NCBI GenBank assembly: GCA_937894565.1
Contig: CALBHK010000344.1
Span: 1 to 23,833, forward strand
Reading direction: 5' to 3'
Length of the DNA stretch: 23,833 nucleotides
Source of the DNA: an uncultured Chlamydiae bacterium
Lineage (GTDB): Bacteria > Chlamydiota > Chlamydiia > Chlamydiales > CALBHK01
Positions 8,709 to 16,614 of the stretch are shown one piece after another. The notes beneath the pieces were generated by a model. That model saw nothing but the letters and a program-made list of their open reading frames with translations. It did no database searches and had not been told where the DNA came from. The position numbers and the translations under genes were made by a program. Within the stretch, counting starts at the first letter, position 1. The number at the start of each line of letters is the position of its first letter.

Positions 8709-9476
8709 TTATAGGAAAAGACGGCGCGCATTTAAGGCTGTTTGATCCAAAAGCTCTTGCACATCCATGCCTCTGAGCTGCGCGATGACTTGTGCTGTTT
8801 CTATTAGATAAGCAGGCTCATTTTGCTGCCCGCGGTATTTTTGAGGAGCTAGGTAAGGGGCATCTGTTTCGATCAAGAGCTGCTCTATAGGCACTATTTT
8901 GGCAACTTCCCTTAACTCTTCTGATTTTTTAAAAGTCACAATGCCGCTTAAAGAGAGATACCACCCTCTTTCCAGCACACCTTTAGCTTCTTGCAGTGTT
9001 CCTGTAAAGCAATGAAGCACCCCTTTTCCCTTTTTATAGTGGGCATCGATAATTTCAAAGAAATCACTAAAAGCCTCCCGGCAATGGATCACCACAGGCA
9101 AATTTGTTTCTAAAGCCAGTTGCAGATAGCGAATAAAAAGTGCACACTGTTCTTTCTTAGTCTCTTTAGAATGATAATACTCTAAACCTGTCTCTCCCAC
9201 AGCTACAAGCTTTCCACTACGGGCTGCCTGCGCCATTAAATCAAAAACAGCATCATCTACCTGAGCAGCATCATGAGGGGTCGTGGAGGCTACGTTGTGG
9301 ATCCAGGGATATTTTTGAGCAAGAAGTAATCCTCTTTCTAACGTCAAAGGGTCAGTACAAATATTAATGATGTCCGTAATGCCAGCACTCTGGGCATGTT
9401 GCAAAACGGCCTCTATATTTAAATAGAGCACATCATCCCCCAAATGCACATGAGAATCAATCATGAATTTTTTCAA
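8709..9476 (-). CDS. tatD: TatD-family metal-dependent hydrolase/DNase
   Basis: 255 residues, the normal length for the TatD family of TIM-barrel metal-dependent nucleases. All metal-site motifs are present: DSHVHL with H9 and H11, GETGLEYY with E95, VIHCRE with H131, LHCFTG with H155, and LIETDAPYLAP with D205. Known members act as 3'-5' exonucleases or D-amino-acyl/DNA repair hydrolases; the exact substrate here is not visible. The start at 9476 lies within the end of dsbD (20-base overlap), so it is translated from the dsbD transcript. The internal Met5 (9464) is an alternative start, also inside the overlap. The dsbD-tatD pairing is as in Chlamydia. Confidence 0.95.
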   Translation of the reverse strand: MKKFMIDSHVHLGDDVLYLNIEAVLQHAQSAGITDIINICTDPLTLERGLLLAQKYPWIHNVASTTPHDAAQVDDAVFDLMAQAARSGKLVAVGETGLEYYHSKETKKEQCALFIRYLQLALETNLPVVIHCREAFSDFFEIIDAHYKKGKGVLHCFTGTLQEAKGVLERGWYLSLSGIVTFKKSEELREVAKIVPIEQLLIETDAPYLAPQKYRGQQNEPAYLIETAQVIAQLRGMDVQELLDQTALNARRLFL

Positions 9477-11466
9477 CCTCTGCGATCAAGGAATCGGAAG
9501 TAAGGATTTGAGAGAAAATATGAGGCTTTTCCTCTCCATTGTAGAGAAGATAGAGAGGCACGCTGTTGCGGCCATGCTCTTCAAGGGCCTTTGTGATGAT
9601 AGGGTTTTTTCTTGTCCAATCCGCTTCCATCTTCACCACACCCTTATTTTTAAAGGCTTTCTCTACTTCATGAGATGATAAAGTGGCATGATTAGCCTGG
9701 CAAATCAAACACCATTTTGCAGTAAAATCCACAAAAACGGGCACATTTTTTTCTTGCAGCTCTTTTAAACGAACAGGATCAAAAGACTCCCATCCTATAA
9801 AGGCTTCCCCTTTTTCATTAGAGACATCTGCAACAGACGCCTCTATCACTAAATAAAACCCCGAACAAAGAAGAATAGTAGCTACAACCCACCCCATACG
9901 GCGGATCCATTTTTTCTTATGGGGAAGCGTCCACTTTCCAAAGACATAACAGCTGACAACAACCACAAAAAGTCCGGCTAAAAGAGTGAAAAGGGCTTGA
10001 TGATTCGTTAAAGAGCCAAAAACCCAAAGGAGCCAAAATACTGTTGCCAGCATACAAAAACCGACAATCTCTTTAAAAGTCACCATCCAGTTTCCAGGCT
10101 TAGGCAGCCACTTTAAAAAAGAGGGAAAAAGAGCCACAAGCAGATAGGGAGAAGACAACCCTAATCCAAGCGCCGTAAAGATAGCTAATGAAAAAAGAGG
10201 AGGTAAAGTGAGTGCCAAGCCTAAGGCTGCACCTAAAAAAGGACCCGTGCAAGGAGTCGCCACCACAGTTGCCAACACACCGCTTAAAAAAGCGCCAAAA
10301 GAAGAACTTCCTTTATTTTCTCTGTTTCCGGTTTCTTTATTTCCCGCCCAGGATGCAATAGAAGCACCAAATTCAAAAAGACCAAATAAGCTAAAACTAA
10401 AGATAACTAAAACTGTGATCAGTCCTGCTACAAATAAAGGCTCTTGCAACTGGAATCCCCATCCGACCGACTGTCCATAGGCTTTAAGCAGAAGAAGAAG
10501 GGAGGCTAATAGCCAAAAAGAGAGGACCACTCCCAAAGTAAACAGCAAGCTATGACGTAAGATAACACGTCTATCATGGCCCGCCATTTTAACAAAACTG
10601 AAAATTTTCAATGTAATCACAGGAAGTACGCAGGGCATTAAATTAAGCAAAAGCCCACCCAAAAATGCCCCTCCAATGCTTAGAAGCAAAGAGAGATAAA
10701 ACCCCTCTTGATCAATCAGTGTTAGGTGTGAAACAGCCCCATGAACATTCATTGCCACCAAATTTTTCTCTGGAAAATATTCAAATGCTCTTTTACCTTG
10801 GTGATCTTCGATCACAACCACTCCGGAGGCACTGTCCTTCGCTGGGACCCATATTCCCTCTTTTTGAATGCGGAAAGCTTCTATTTCTCCATCTCCCTCA
10901 AAAGGAGCAAAATAAACATCTTTCACACCCTCTGAAGAAGTATGCATCAATAAGCCATTTGCAGATGAGACAAAAGGAAAAACAGGAGAAGAAGGAAGTT
11001 TTTTTCGGTTTGCGTGATATTGCTCCATTAAAGATTTATTGGATGTAATATTTTGCGCTTCCAAATCAGCTTCTTTAGGAAGGCACTCTTTTTCACTGCA
11101 AATCAGCCATCTGACATGAGCTTGGATATTTTCTTTAAAAGGACCGTTTTTCTGCAGGGGAACAAAAATCCAAACATCTTCAGAATATCCATAAGAAACA
11201 CCATCATGGGTCAAAAATTTTTCTGGGTAAGGCCACAGAGGCTCTGAGGCAGAAATTGTTTCCGGAAGGGTCCATTCAATAGAGGGAGCAAATCCCACAC
11301 CGCCCGGATTTTTCCAATAAGCGTGATAACCTTCAGGGATTGAGAGATGCACAGCAGCTGTAAGAGATTCGTTTTCTTCCACTAAATAAAGGGCGGCTTT
11401 GCTCTCTTTTGCACAAACTATGCTGCACAATAATAAAAACAAACCCATCAGTATTTTTATTTTCAT
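9457..11466 (-). CDS. dsbD: Protein-disulfide reductase DsbD/ScsB-like
   Basis: Transfers electrons from cytoplasmic thioredoxin across the inner membrane to periplasmic thiol proteins. 669 residues. A signal peptide is followed by an N-terminal periplasmic domain with the pair C123/C128 (LICSEKECLP), closer to ScsB-like than to E. coli DsbD alpha. About eight membrane helices follow, with the redox cysteines C279 (LNLMPCVLPVITLK) and C406 (VVATPCTGPFLGAALG). A C-terminal thioredoxin domain carries WCLIC (C586, C589) preceded by VPVFVDFTAK. All six expected cysteines are present. A good Shine-Dalgarno (AGGAAAG) lies before the ATG at 11466. The gene is divergent from exbB across 64 bases and overlaps tatD downstream. 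Confidence 0.95.
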   Translation of the reverse strand: MKIKILMGLFLLLCSIVCAKESKAALYLVEENESLTAAVHLSIPEGYHAYWKNPGGVGFAPSIEWTLPETISASEPLWPYPEKFLTHDGVSYGYSEDVWIFVPLQKNGPFKENIQAHVRWLICSEKECLPKEADLEAQNITSNKSLMEQYHANRKKLPSSPVFPFVSSANGLLMHTSSEGVKDVYFAPFEGDGEIEAFRIQKEGIWVPAKDSASGVVVIEDHQGKRAFEYFPEKNLVAMNVHGAVSHLTLIDQEGFYLSLLLSIGGAFLGGLLLNLMPCVLPVITLKIFSFVKMAGHDRRVILRHSLLFTLGVVLSFWLLASLLLLLKAYGQSVGWGFQLQEPLFVAGLITVLVIFSFSLFGLFEFGASIASWAGNKETGNRENKGSSSFGAFLSGVLATVVATPCTGPFLGAALGLALTLPPLFSLAIFTALGLGLSSPYLLVALFPSFLKWLPKPGNWMVTFKEIVGFCMLATVFWLLWVFGSLTNHQALFTLLAGLFVVVVSCYVFGKWTLPHKKKWIRRMGWVVATILLCSGFYLVIEASVADVSNEKGEAFIGWESFDPVRLKELQEKNVPVFVDFTAKWCLICQANHATLSSHEVEKAFKNKGVVKMEADWTRKNPIITKALEEHGRNSVPLYLLYNGEEKPHIFSQILTSDSLIAEVEKIHD

Positions 11467-11467
11467 A

Positions 11468-11497
11468 TTGACTTTCCTATCAGATTTGAGTTATTAA
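11468..11497 (+). promoter_or_regulatory. Candidate promoter of the exbB-exbD-tolB operon
   Basis: TTGACT (11468-11473) and TATTAA (11492-11497) are 18 bases apart. This gives a start of transcription about 25 bases before the exbB ATG. The -35 box matches at 5/6 and the -10 at 4/6. The site overlaps the dsbD promoter in opposite orientation. Confidence 0.4.
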
Positions 11498-11520
11498 ATA
11501 AGGGAACCCTATTCTTACAA
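11493..11520 (-). promoter_or_regulatory. Candidate promoter of dsbD-tatD
   Basis: On the minus strand TTGTAA (11520-11515) and TTTAAT (11498-11493) are separated by 16 bases, matching the main sigma factor consensus at 4/6 and 5/6 positions. This leaves a short leader before the dsbD start at 11466. Its -10 box overlaps the proposed exbB -10 box on the other strand. Confidence 0.4.
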
Positions 11521-11530
11521 ACAGTAAATT

Positions 11531-12280
11531 ATGAATATAACTCATTGTGTATTAGGAAGCAACCCATTTATAGACGCTTATATGCAAGCGGATTGGATGG
11601 GCAAATTCATTTTTTTGCTCCTCATTGCCCTCTCTATCATAAGTTGGTCGCTGATCGTATATAAAACATACGAAAGTAAACAAGCACGAAAAAAAGCTAA
11701 ATTATTTAAACAGATTTTTAATCAAAACAAACACAACCCCTTAAAAATAGAAATCGAACAAACTAACGAATTTAACCCTTTTTGCACACTCTATTTAGTC
11801 TTAAAACAGTACGCTCATGAAGTATTGGGGAAAAATAAGAAGTTTGGACAAAACAGCAATGGGGCCACCCACCTTTCCTGCGAAGATATTGAATTTCTGG
11901 AAGCACATACAGCTTCCCATCTCACCAGAGAAACGCAAAAGCTGGAACATAACCTATTTATTCTCTCAACTATTGTCACCCTTGCCCCTTTTTTAGGTCT
12001 TTTAGGCACTGTTTGGGGAATTTTAACAAGTTTTACGCACATGCAAAGTGCGGCAGGGGCTGCCTCTAGCCAGGCAGTGCTTGGCGGACTCTCTTTAGCA
12101 CTGGCCACAACTGTATTAGGTTTATTAGATGCCATCCCCGCATTGATTGGCTACAATTATATGAAGAGCCGCATACGTGCTTTTCAAGCAGAGATGGAAC
12201 TTTTTACAAGCGAAATGATAGCTGCGATCGAGCTTCAATATAGGAGAGTAGATGAATGTAAAAAAACGGATCCTCTATGA
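11531..12280 (+). CDS. exbB: Tol-Pal/ExbB-type proton channel protein (TolQ/ExbB)
   Basis: Inner-membrane subunit of the proton channel that energises TolA/TonB-like proteins. 249 residues with the three membrane helices of the MotA/TolQ/ExbB family: about 24-45, 141-168 and 183-208. The family signature is present in LAPFLGLLGTVWGIL (residues 151-165) and in GGLSLALATTVLGLLDAIPA, which provide the channel-lining Thr and small residues. The cytoplasmic loop between helix 1 and 2 is rich in Lys, Gln and Asn. No clear Shine-Dalgarno precedes the start. The stop codon overlaps the exbD start as ATGA, so the two subunits are coupled. Whether it works as TolQ or ExbB cannot be told from sequence; tolB downstream favours a Tol role. 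Confidence 0.94.
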   Translation: MNITHCVLGSNPFIDAYMQADWMGKFIFLLLIALSIISWSLIVYKTYESKQARKKAKLFKQIFNQNKHNPLKIEIEQTNEFNPFCTLYLVLKQYAHEVLGKNKKFGQNSNGATHLSCEDIEFLEAHTASHLTRETQKLEHNLFILSTIVTLAPFLGLLGTVWGILTSFTHMQSAAGAASSQAVLGGLSLALATTVLGLLDAIPALIGYNYMKSRIRAFQAEMELFTSEMIAAIELQYRRVDECKKTDPL

Positions 12281-12687
12281 GGCGAGCACGTAGTGCAGCA
12301 GCACTAGAAGAGCCTGAAATCAATATTACAGCGCTAATCGATGTTGTCTTTGTGATTTTAATTATGTTTATCTTGGTAGCCCCTCTTTTGGATATCGATA
12401 AAATCCTGCTTGCTGAAAGCGGAGAAAGCAAAGAATCACTGCCGGTGGCAGATGCAGGAACAGTCACGATCGAAGTCAATGCCAAAAATGAAATCTTGTT
12501 TAACAAGATTGCCGCTAAAAGCGAAAATTTGGACCATCTTTTAAAGCAAGCGCATGAGCGTTCTCCTAAAGCCGTTGTGCGTCTATTTCAAGATCGAGCA
12601 GCTTCTTTTGGGACATATCAGACAATTAAAAATGCAGCGCAAAAAGCGGGCTTTGAAGAATTAGATATCGTGCTCAAACCAGGTTAA
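12277..12687 (+). CDS. exbD: Biopolymer transport protein ExbD/TolR
   Basis: Partner of ExbB/TolQ in the proton channel. 136 residues with a single membrane helix carrying the essential aspartate D22 in INITALIDVVFVILIMFI. A periplasmic domain of about 95 residues follows, with the family end pattern YQTIKNAAQKAGFEELDIV. It begins at the ATGA overlap with exbB. After its stop the operon is interrupted by a palindromic repeat (12711-12867) before the TolA-like gene. Confidence 0.95.
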   Translation: MRRARSAAALEEPEINITALIDVVFVILIMFILVAPLLDIDKILLAESGESKESLPVADAGTVTIEVNAKNEILFNKIAAKSENLDHLLKQAHERSPKAVVRLFQDRAASFGTYQTIKNAAQKAGFEELDIVLKPG

Positions 12688-12691
12688 AAAA

Positions 12692-12867
12692 CAAGATGAA
12701 CAGGATAGAGGAGTTAACCGCAGAGCCGCAAAGTACGCAGTGGAATCGCAGAGAAGTAAGAGGTCTCTGGTTTTTTTTATTAGAAACTAACAGACGATTG
12801 AAAAAAAACAAAACTCAAAATATTCTCTGCGGTTACTCTGCGTACTTTGCGGCTCTGCGGTTAGCTC
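12692..12867. repeat. Palindromic CTCTGCG-type repeat inserted in the tol operon
   Basis: The arms 12711-12755 and 12823-12867 are inverted copies matching at 41 of 45 positions, separated by a 67-base AT-rich centre. Each arm is built from CGCAGAG, GCAAAGTACGCAG and related words. The element is preceded by CAAGATGAACAGG (12692-12704), a word also found next to another repeat at 17682-17694. A 66-residue open frame running through it is only the translation of the repeat and is not a gene. The element fills nearly all of the 205-base gap between exbD and the next gene. When transcribed it would form a long hairpin inside the operon mRNA. Similar CTCTGCG repeats are known to me from other bacterial genomes. 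Confidence 0.85.
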
Positions 12868-12892
12868 TCATTATCTTCTTTAATGGTTTAAA

Positions 12893-13663
12893 ATGAAAAA
12901 AATTGTACTTATTGTCGGCTCTCTTCACCTTCTTTTTTTCTTATGGTTCACTCTTCATTCCCCCTCCCCAGCCCCACTTAAACCTATCCGTGTTAATACC
13001 ATAGCTTTAGTCGAACCCACTCCAAACACAAAACCTGCCCCCGCCCCCCCTATCACTGCTCCCCCTCCCGTAATAACTCCTCCTGTAATAACCTCTCCCC
13101 CTGTTGCTGCCGACCCCAAACCTGAGATCAAATCTGAACCTGTACCAGAACCAAAAAGCAAACCAAAAACAAAAACTCCTGCACCCCCCAAAAAAACCAA
13201 ACCAAAGAAAGATCCTCCGCTGCCAACCCCTACCCCTCCCAAACCTGTAACTCCCCCCATTCCTCAAAAAAAACCTGAAGACAAAAAGCAAAAAATAGTT
13301 GCCGACGCCAAAGAAAAGATTCGCCAATTGGCTAAAAACCGTGCTAATATAAATGTGCAACCCTCCCTACCCTCTCTTAATATTAATGCAAAGGGACTAG
13401 CTGCAAATGAAAGAAATTATATTGATAAACTTGTCTCTCATTTACAAGGAGCCCTCATCTTACCAGAAAAAGGAAGCGTCACAGTGCTACTAACCTTAAA
13501 CCGCAATGGGATGGTAAGCAAAATAGAGTGTAAAGCGCTCAAAAGCGAAATGAATGGCAACTATGTCAATAAAGAGCTTGCAAAGCTTAAATTCCCTAGT
13601 TTTGGGTCCGATTTTGAAGGCGAGCAAGAACATGTGTTTGAATTAACCTTAAGCAGCGAGTAA
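12893..13663 (+). CDS. TolA/TonB-like proline-rich energy transducer (CT598-type)
   Basis: 256 residues with the architecture of TolA/TonB. There is one N-terminal membrane anchor (about 4-22, MKKIVLIVGSLHLLFFLWF) and a long Pro/Lys-rich spacer (about 25-140) with words such as PPVITPPVITSPPV and PKSKPKTKTPAPPKKTKPKK. A globular C-terminal domain (about 165-256) shows ITLxLNRNG-like character (TVLLTLNRNGMVSKIECKAL). The spacer should span the periplasm and the C-terminus should contact TolB or an outer-membrane partner. Position between exbD and tolB equals that of C. trachomatis CT598. Base composition is C-rich because of the proline codons. No Shine-Dalgarno is obvious, and the repeat insertion upstream may have replaced the original leader. 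tolB starts 3 bases after its stop. Confidence 0.85.
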   Translation: MKKIVLIVGSLHLLFFLWFTLHSPSPAPLKPIRVNTIALVEPTPNTKPAPAPPITAPPPVITPPVITSPPVAADPKPEIKSEPVPEPKSKPKTKTPAPPKKTKPKKDPPLPTPTPPKPVTPPIPQKKPEDKKQKIVADAKEKIRQLAKNRANINVQPSLPSLNINAKGLAANERNYIDKLVSHLQGALILPEKGSVTVLLTLNRNGMVSKIECKALKSEMNGNYVNKELAKLKFPSFGSDFEGEQEHVFELTLSSE

Positions 13664-13666
13664 CTT

Positions 13667-14944
13667 ATGAAAAAATTCCTTTTTTTACTTTTGATTTTCC
13701 CTCTTCTACTTCTAGCTTCCCCCATCCACGTGCGCCTTTCCACCGCTTTTGAGCCTCAACCTCTCTACTTACTCGTTCTTCCCTTAGATCAAAAAAATAC
13801 AGAGCTAGAAAAAGTCATCCGCTTTGATATAGCCAATAATGGCAAAAGTGTTTTAGTTAAAAATGTGCCAGAAATGGATGCGCTTCTTGCTAAAGAGGCT
13901 TTTACAGAAAGCATTTCGTATGAAAAATGGAAAGCGCGCGGAGTTGCCCATTGTTTGGCCATCAAAACAGGAAAAACATTTTCGGCTCATCTGCTTGATA
14001 TCCAAGCGGGTAAATCCTACCAAATTTCCAATCTTGCTCCTGAACGCCAAGAAATGCATCTCCTATCCGATAAATTGATGGAACTTTTTTTTAAAACACC
14101 AGGGATCTCTCAATCACATATTCTTTTTACACTCAAGCAGCGCATTGATAAAAATCACGAAGTCGCCAATGTATGGGAATCTGATTATGATGGTGCCAAT
14201 GCCCGTAAACTCACCAACCATACAGCACTTTGTGTCACCCCTTGTAAAGGCAAAGAGCATTTTCTATTTGTTTCATATGAATCGGGGCAGCCAAAAATTC
14301 ATATTGGGTCTAAAAAGAGTTCATCCAGCGAGCCTTTTTTGCGCTTAAGAGGTCAACAGATGATGCCGGTGGTTAGCCCCAATCAAAAGCATGTGGCTTT
14401 TATTAGCGATGTGAGCGGCAATCCCGATCTATTTTTGGTTGATATCGATAAAAACTACCAACCAATAAATAAGCCTCGACAAATTTATGGCACCCGTTTT
14501 TCTACCCAAGGCACACCTGCATTTTCACCTAATAGCAAACAAATTGCCTTTGTTTCTAACCAGGATGGCATTGCTCGCATTTATCTTATCGATATACCCA
14601 AAGAAGGCGTATCAGCTGATAAAATCAAGCCTCGCCTGCTCACAAAAAGACGCACGGGTTCTACTGCCCCTGCATGGTCTCCTGATGGCAGCAAAATCGC
14701 CTACAGCTCTGGTGCCGATGGTTTTAGGCAGATCTGGATCTACGATCTGGAAAGTGCAGAAGAGCTGCAGTTGACAAGCGGAAATTTAGATAAAGAGAAC
14801 CCTACCTGGGCGCCTGATAGCCTACACTTAATCTATAACGCGGGAAATGGAGAAGATGATGATCTTTATCTGATCGACTTAAATAACCGCCGTCCTGTGC
14901 GTCTGACACAGACCAAAGGCAGCGCTCGGTTTCCCAGTTGGTAA
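13667..14944 (+). CDS. tolB: Tol system beta-propeller protein TolB
   Basis: Periplasmic protein that connects the TolA-like transducer with Pal and the outer membrane. 425 residues, typical length. The signal peptide is MKKFLFLLLIFPLLLLAS. An N-terminal alpha/beta domain (about 30-145) is followed by a six-bladed WD40-like propeller whose blades show the repeated pattern SPxxxxIAFxSxxxGxxxIYxxDI: VSPNQKHVAFISDVSG, FSPNSKQIAFVSNQDG, WSPDGSKIAYSSGADG, WAPDSLHLIYNAGNGE. It is the last gene of the operon here; in C. trachomatis pal (CT600) follows, but here only hairpins and a convergent transporter are found. Confidence 0.96.
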   Translation: MKKFLFLLLIFPLLLLASPIHVRLSTAFEPQPLYLLVLPLDQKNTELEKVIRFDIANNGKSVLVKNVPEMDALLAKEAFTESISYEKWKARGVAHCLAIKTGKTFSAHLLDIQAGKSYQISNLAPERQEMHLLSDKLMELFFKTPGISQSHILFTLKQRIDKNHEVANVWESDYDGANARKLTNHTALCVTPCKGKEHFLFVSYESGQPKIHIGSKKSSSSEPFLRLRGQQMMPVVSPNQKHVAFISDVSGNPDLFLVDIDKNYQPINKPRQIYGTRFSTQGTPAFSPNSKQIAFVSNQDGIARIYLIDIPKEGVSADKIKPRLLTKRRTGSTAPAWSPDGSKIAYSSGADGFRQIWIYDLESAEELQLTSGNLDKENPTWAPDSLHLIYNAGNGEDDDLYLIDLNNRRPVRLTQTKGSARFPSW

Positions 14945-14969
14945 AAAGTAGTAGCATTGAGAGTGAGCC

Positions 14970-15036
14970 TCAGTTGTACGATTTTCTTATACAACTGAAA
15001 ATAAGAGTCAACTGTACGATAAACTCGTACAGTTGA
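14970..15036. terminator. Two tandem hairpins between tolB and the convergent transporter
   Basis: Hairpin 1 (14970-14998) has perfect 9-base arms TCAGTTGTA / TACAACTGA. Hairpin 2 (15008-15036) has perfect 12-base arms TCAACTGTACGA / TCGTACAGTTGA with a 5-base loop. The two share the word TGTACGA and look like diverged copies of one palindrome. There is no U-tract directly after either, so intrinsic termination is unproven. Their place between convergent genes makes a two-way transcription barrier or mRNA 3' end plausible. A protein-binding palindrome is the alternative. Confidence 0.6.
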
Positions 15037-15063
15037 GATACCGCGTCCACTGTATGCCATTCG

Positions 15064-15119
15064 GTTAATCAAATTGAGTCGTTCCCCCTACCAGGGGAAG
15101 GGACTTAAGTTTAATTAAC
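15064..15119. repeat. Imperfect 56-nt inverted repeat
   Basis: GTTAATCAAATTGAGTC at the left pairs with the complement of GACTTAAGTTTAATTAAC at the right, with an inner GC-rich stem TCCCC/GGGGA around the centre CTACCAG. Imperfect arms of about 25 bases. It lies downstream of the two tandem hairpins, before the convergent transporter. Probably another small palindromic intergenic element. Confidence 0.55.
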
Positions 15120-15174
15120 AAAACACCCAATATCCTCAGCTGAATTTTATTATTAAGTAGTCTATTTATTTTTC

Positions 15175-16551
15175 TTACTTTATAAATTTATCTATATTGA
15201 TCAGCTGGGCTTGTTGAAGCAAAATCAAAAGGATAATGATAGGAGCTACATAGCGAATGAAGAAATGCCAGGGCTTCCACAGATAGCCCATGCAAGTCCC
15301 TTTACGAAACTCTTCTTCTAGGACTTTAGGATCTACCTTCCAACCCGCGTAATAGGTGGTGAGTAGACCGCAAATAGGGATTAGCCAAATGGTCACCAGA
15401 TCATCCATCGTCTGAAAAAAGGTCTTTCCATAGATCTCTTGCCAATTAGCAAAAAGAGTGCCGCTCCAGGAAAGCGCGCTGGGAATTCCAAACACCAAAC
15501 AAGCAATGCCGCACAGTAAGACCGATTTCTTTCTGGACCAGCCAAAAAGATCGATACAGTTAGCAGCCAATACCTCTACAAAAGCAATGGCGGAAGTTAA
15601 CGCTGTGAAGACAAAAAGCACAAAAAAAGTGGTGGAAAGAATAAGGGATCCTTTAACTTGAGAAAATAGAATAGGCAGAGTTTGAAAAACAAGTCCAGGT
15701 CCCGCCTCCATCTCTTTTCCAAAGGTAAATAAAATGGGAAAAATAACAAAAGCCACAAGGGTTGCCACCACCAAAATACCCGCCCCTACAATTAAGCCTG
15801 TGCGTGGAATATCATCTTCTTCGCGCATATAGCTTCCGTATGTCAACATCACCCCATGCCCTAAACTTAGGGTAAAAAAGGCCAAGCCTAAAGCCTCTAA
15901 GGCGCTAGAAGGCTTAAGTTTAGAAAAATCGGGAGTCGATAAAAAGTGAAGAGCTTCACCAAAACCATCCAAAGTGAGACAGTAGCCAAATAAAATAAGT
16001 AAGATCACAAACAAAGTTGTTGTCATCTTACGGCTCCAATACTCCACACCCTTGCGCACACCCTGATAGACAACCGCGATGGTTAAAGCTCCGAAAGCAA
16101 AATGCCAAAGCAAATTAATGCCGACTGAAGATTGCATTGTATCAAATAAAGAGGCTATTTGCGCTGGAGATTTATTTCCAAATCCTTGAGAAATAGATAA
16201 AAGAGCGTAATTAAGCCCCCAGCCAGCGATAGTGGAATAAAAGCTCATGATCACAAAAGCAGCTACAACCCCTAGCCAACCCACGGCTCTCCAAGCCGGA
16301 CGTTCGGGGGTTAAAGCGGCAAATACGCCTACAGCTGCACGCTGCGCACGTCTGCCCAAAGTCAATTCTGTGAAAAGTAGGGGAATTCCAACAAAAAAAA
16401 GAGAAAAGAAATAAAAAAGAATAAAGGCCGCGCCACCGTTAGCTGCAGCCATGTAGGGAAATTTCCAAAGAGTGCCAAGACCGACGGCTGAACCCACAGC
16501 TGCAAAAATAAAGCCTACCTGGGTGCCCCAATGTTCACGTTGTTTTCTCAT
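15175..16551 (-). CDS. Na+-dependent amino-acid transporter, NSS/SNF family (copy 1)
   Basis: Symporter of the neurotransmitter:sodium family (bacterial LeuT/MhsT/TnaT type) that takes up amino acids with Na+. 458 residues. The helix-1 signature is complete: REHWGTQVGFIFAAVGSAVG followed by LGTLWKFPYMAAANGG, which holds the sodium and substrate contacts. Later features are ELTLGRRAQRA, GWGLNYALLS and EALGLAFFTLSLGHGVMLTYGSYM (helix 6 region). About 11-12 membrane helices. Very similar over its whole length to the second copy at 17934-19313, which suggests gene duplication. An intracellular bacterium that depends on host amino acids would need such uptake; the substrate is not predictable here. 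ATG 16551 has no strong Shine-Dalgarno. Confidence 0.93.
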   Translation of the reverse strand: MRKQREHWGTQVGFIFAAVGSAVGLGTLWKFPYMAAANGGAAFILFYFFSLFFVGIPLLFTELTLGRRAQRAAVGVFAALTPERPAWRAVGWLGVVAAFVIMSFYSTIAGWGLNYALLSISQGFGNKSPAQIASLFDTMQSSVGINLLWHFAFGALTIAVVYQGVRKGVEYWSRKMTTTLFVILLILFGYCLTLDGFGEALHFLSTPDFSKLKPSSALEALGLAFFTLSLGHGVMLTYGSYMREEDDIPRTGLIVGAGILVVATLVAFVIFPILFTFGKEMEAGPGLVFQTLPILFSQVKGSLILSTTFFVLFVFTALTSAIAFVEVLAANCIDLFGWSRKKSVLLCGIACLVFGIPSALSWSGTLFANWQEIYGKTFFQTMDDLVTIWLIPICGLLTTYYAGWKVDPKVLEEEFRKGTCMGYLWKPWHFFIRYVAPIIILLILLQQAQLINIDKFIK

Positions 16552-16577
16552 CTTATTTCACGCTGAGTTTTCCCAAG

Positions 16578-16607
16578 ATTTTATCACATCGGATTAACTA
16601 TTCACAA
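16578..16607 (-). promoter_or_regulatory. Candidate promoter of transporter copy 1
   Basis: On the minus strand TTGTGA (16607-16602) and TAAAAT (16583-16578) are separated by 18 bases, matching 4/6 and 5/6 of the consensus. Transcription would start about 20 bases before the ATG at 16551. It lies in the 63-base gap after the unrecognised gene 16615-17565, so the transporter may have its own transcript. Confidence 0.4.
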
Positions 16608-16614
16608 GAAGAAC

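Noticed and set aside
12696..12896. 66-codon open frame between exbD and the TolA-like gene
   Set aside because: It runs through both arms of the palindromic repeat and its peptide (NRIEELTAEPQSTQWNRREV) is just the translated repeat, a type of spurious protein seen in many annotated genomes.
12955..13360. Two glycine-rich open frames on the minus strand
   Set aside because: They are the antisense of the proline codons (CCN read as NGG) of the TolA-like gene; no start signals and no family resemblance.
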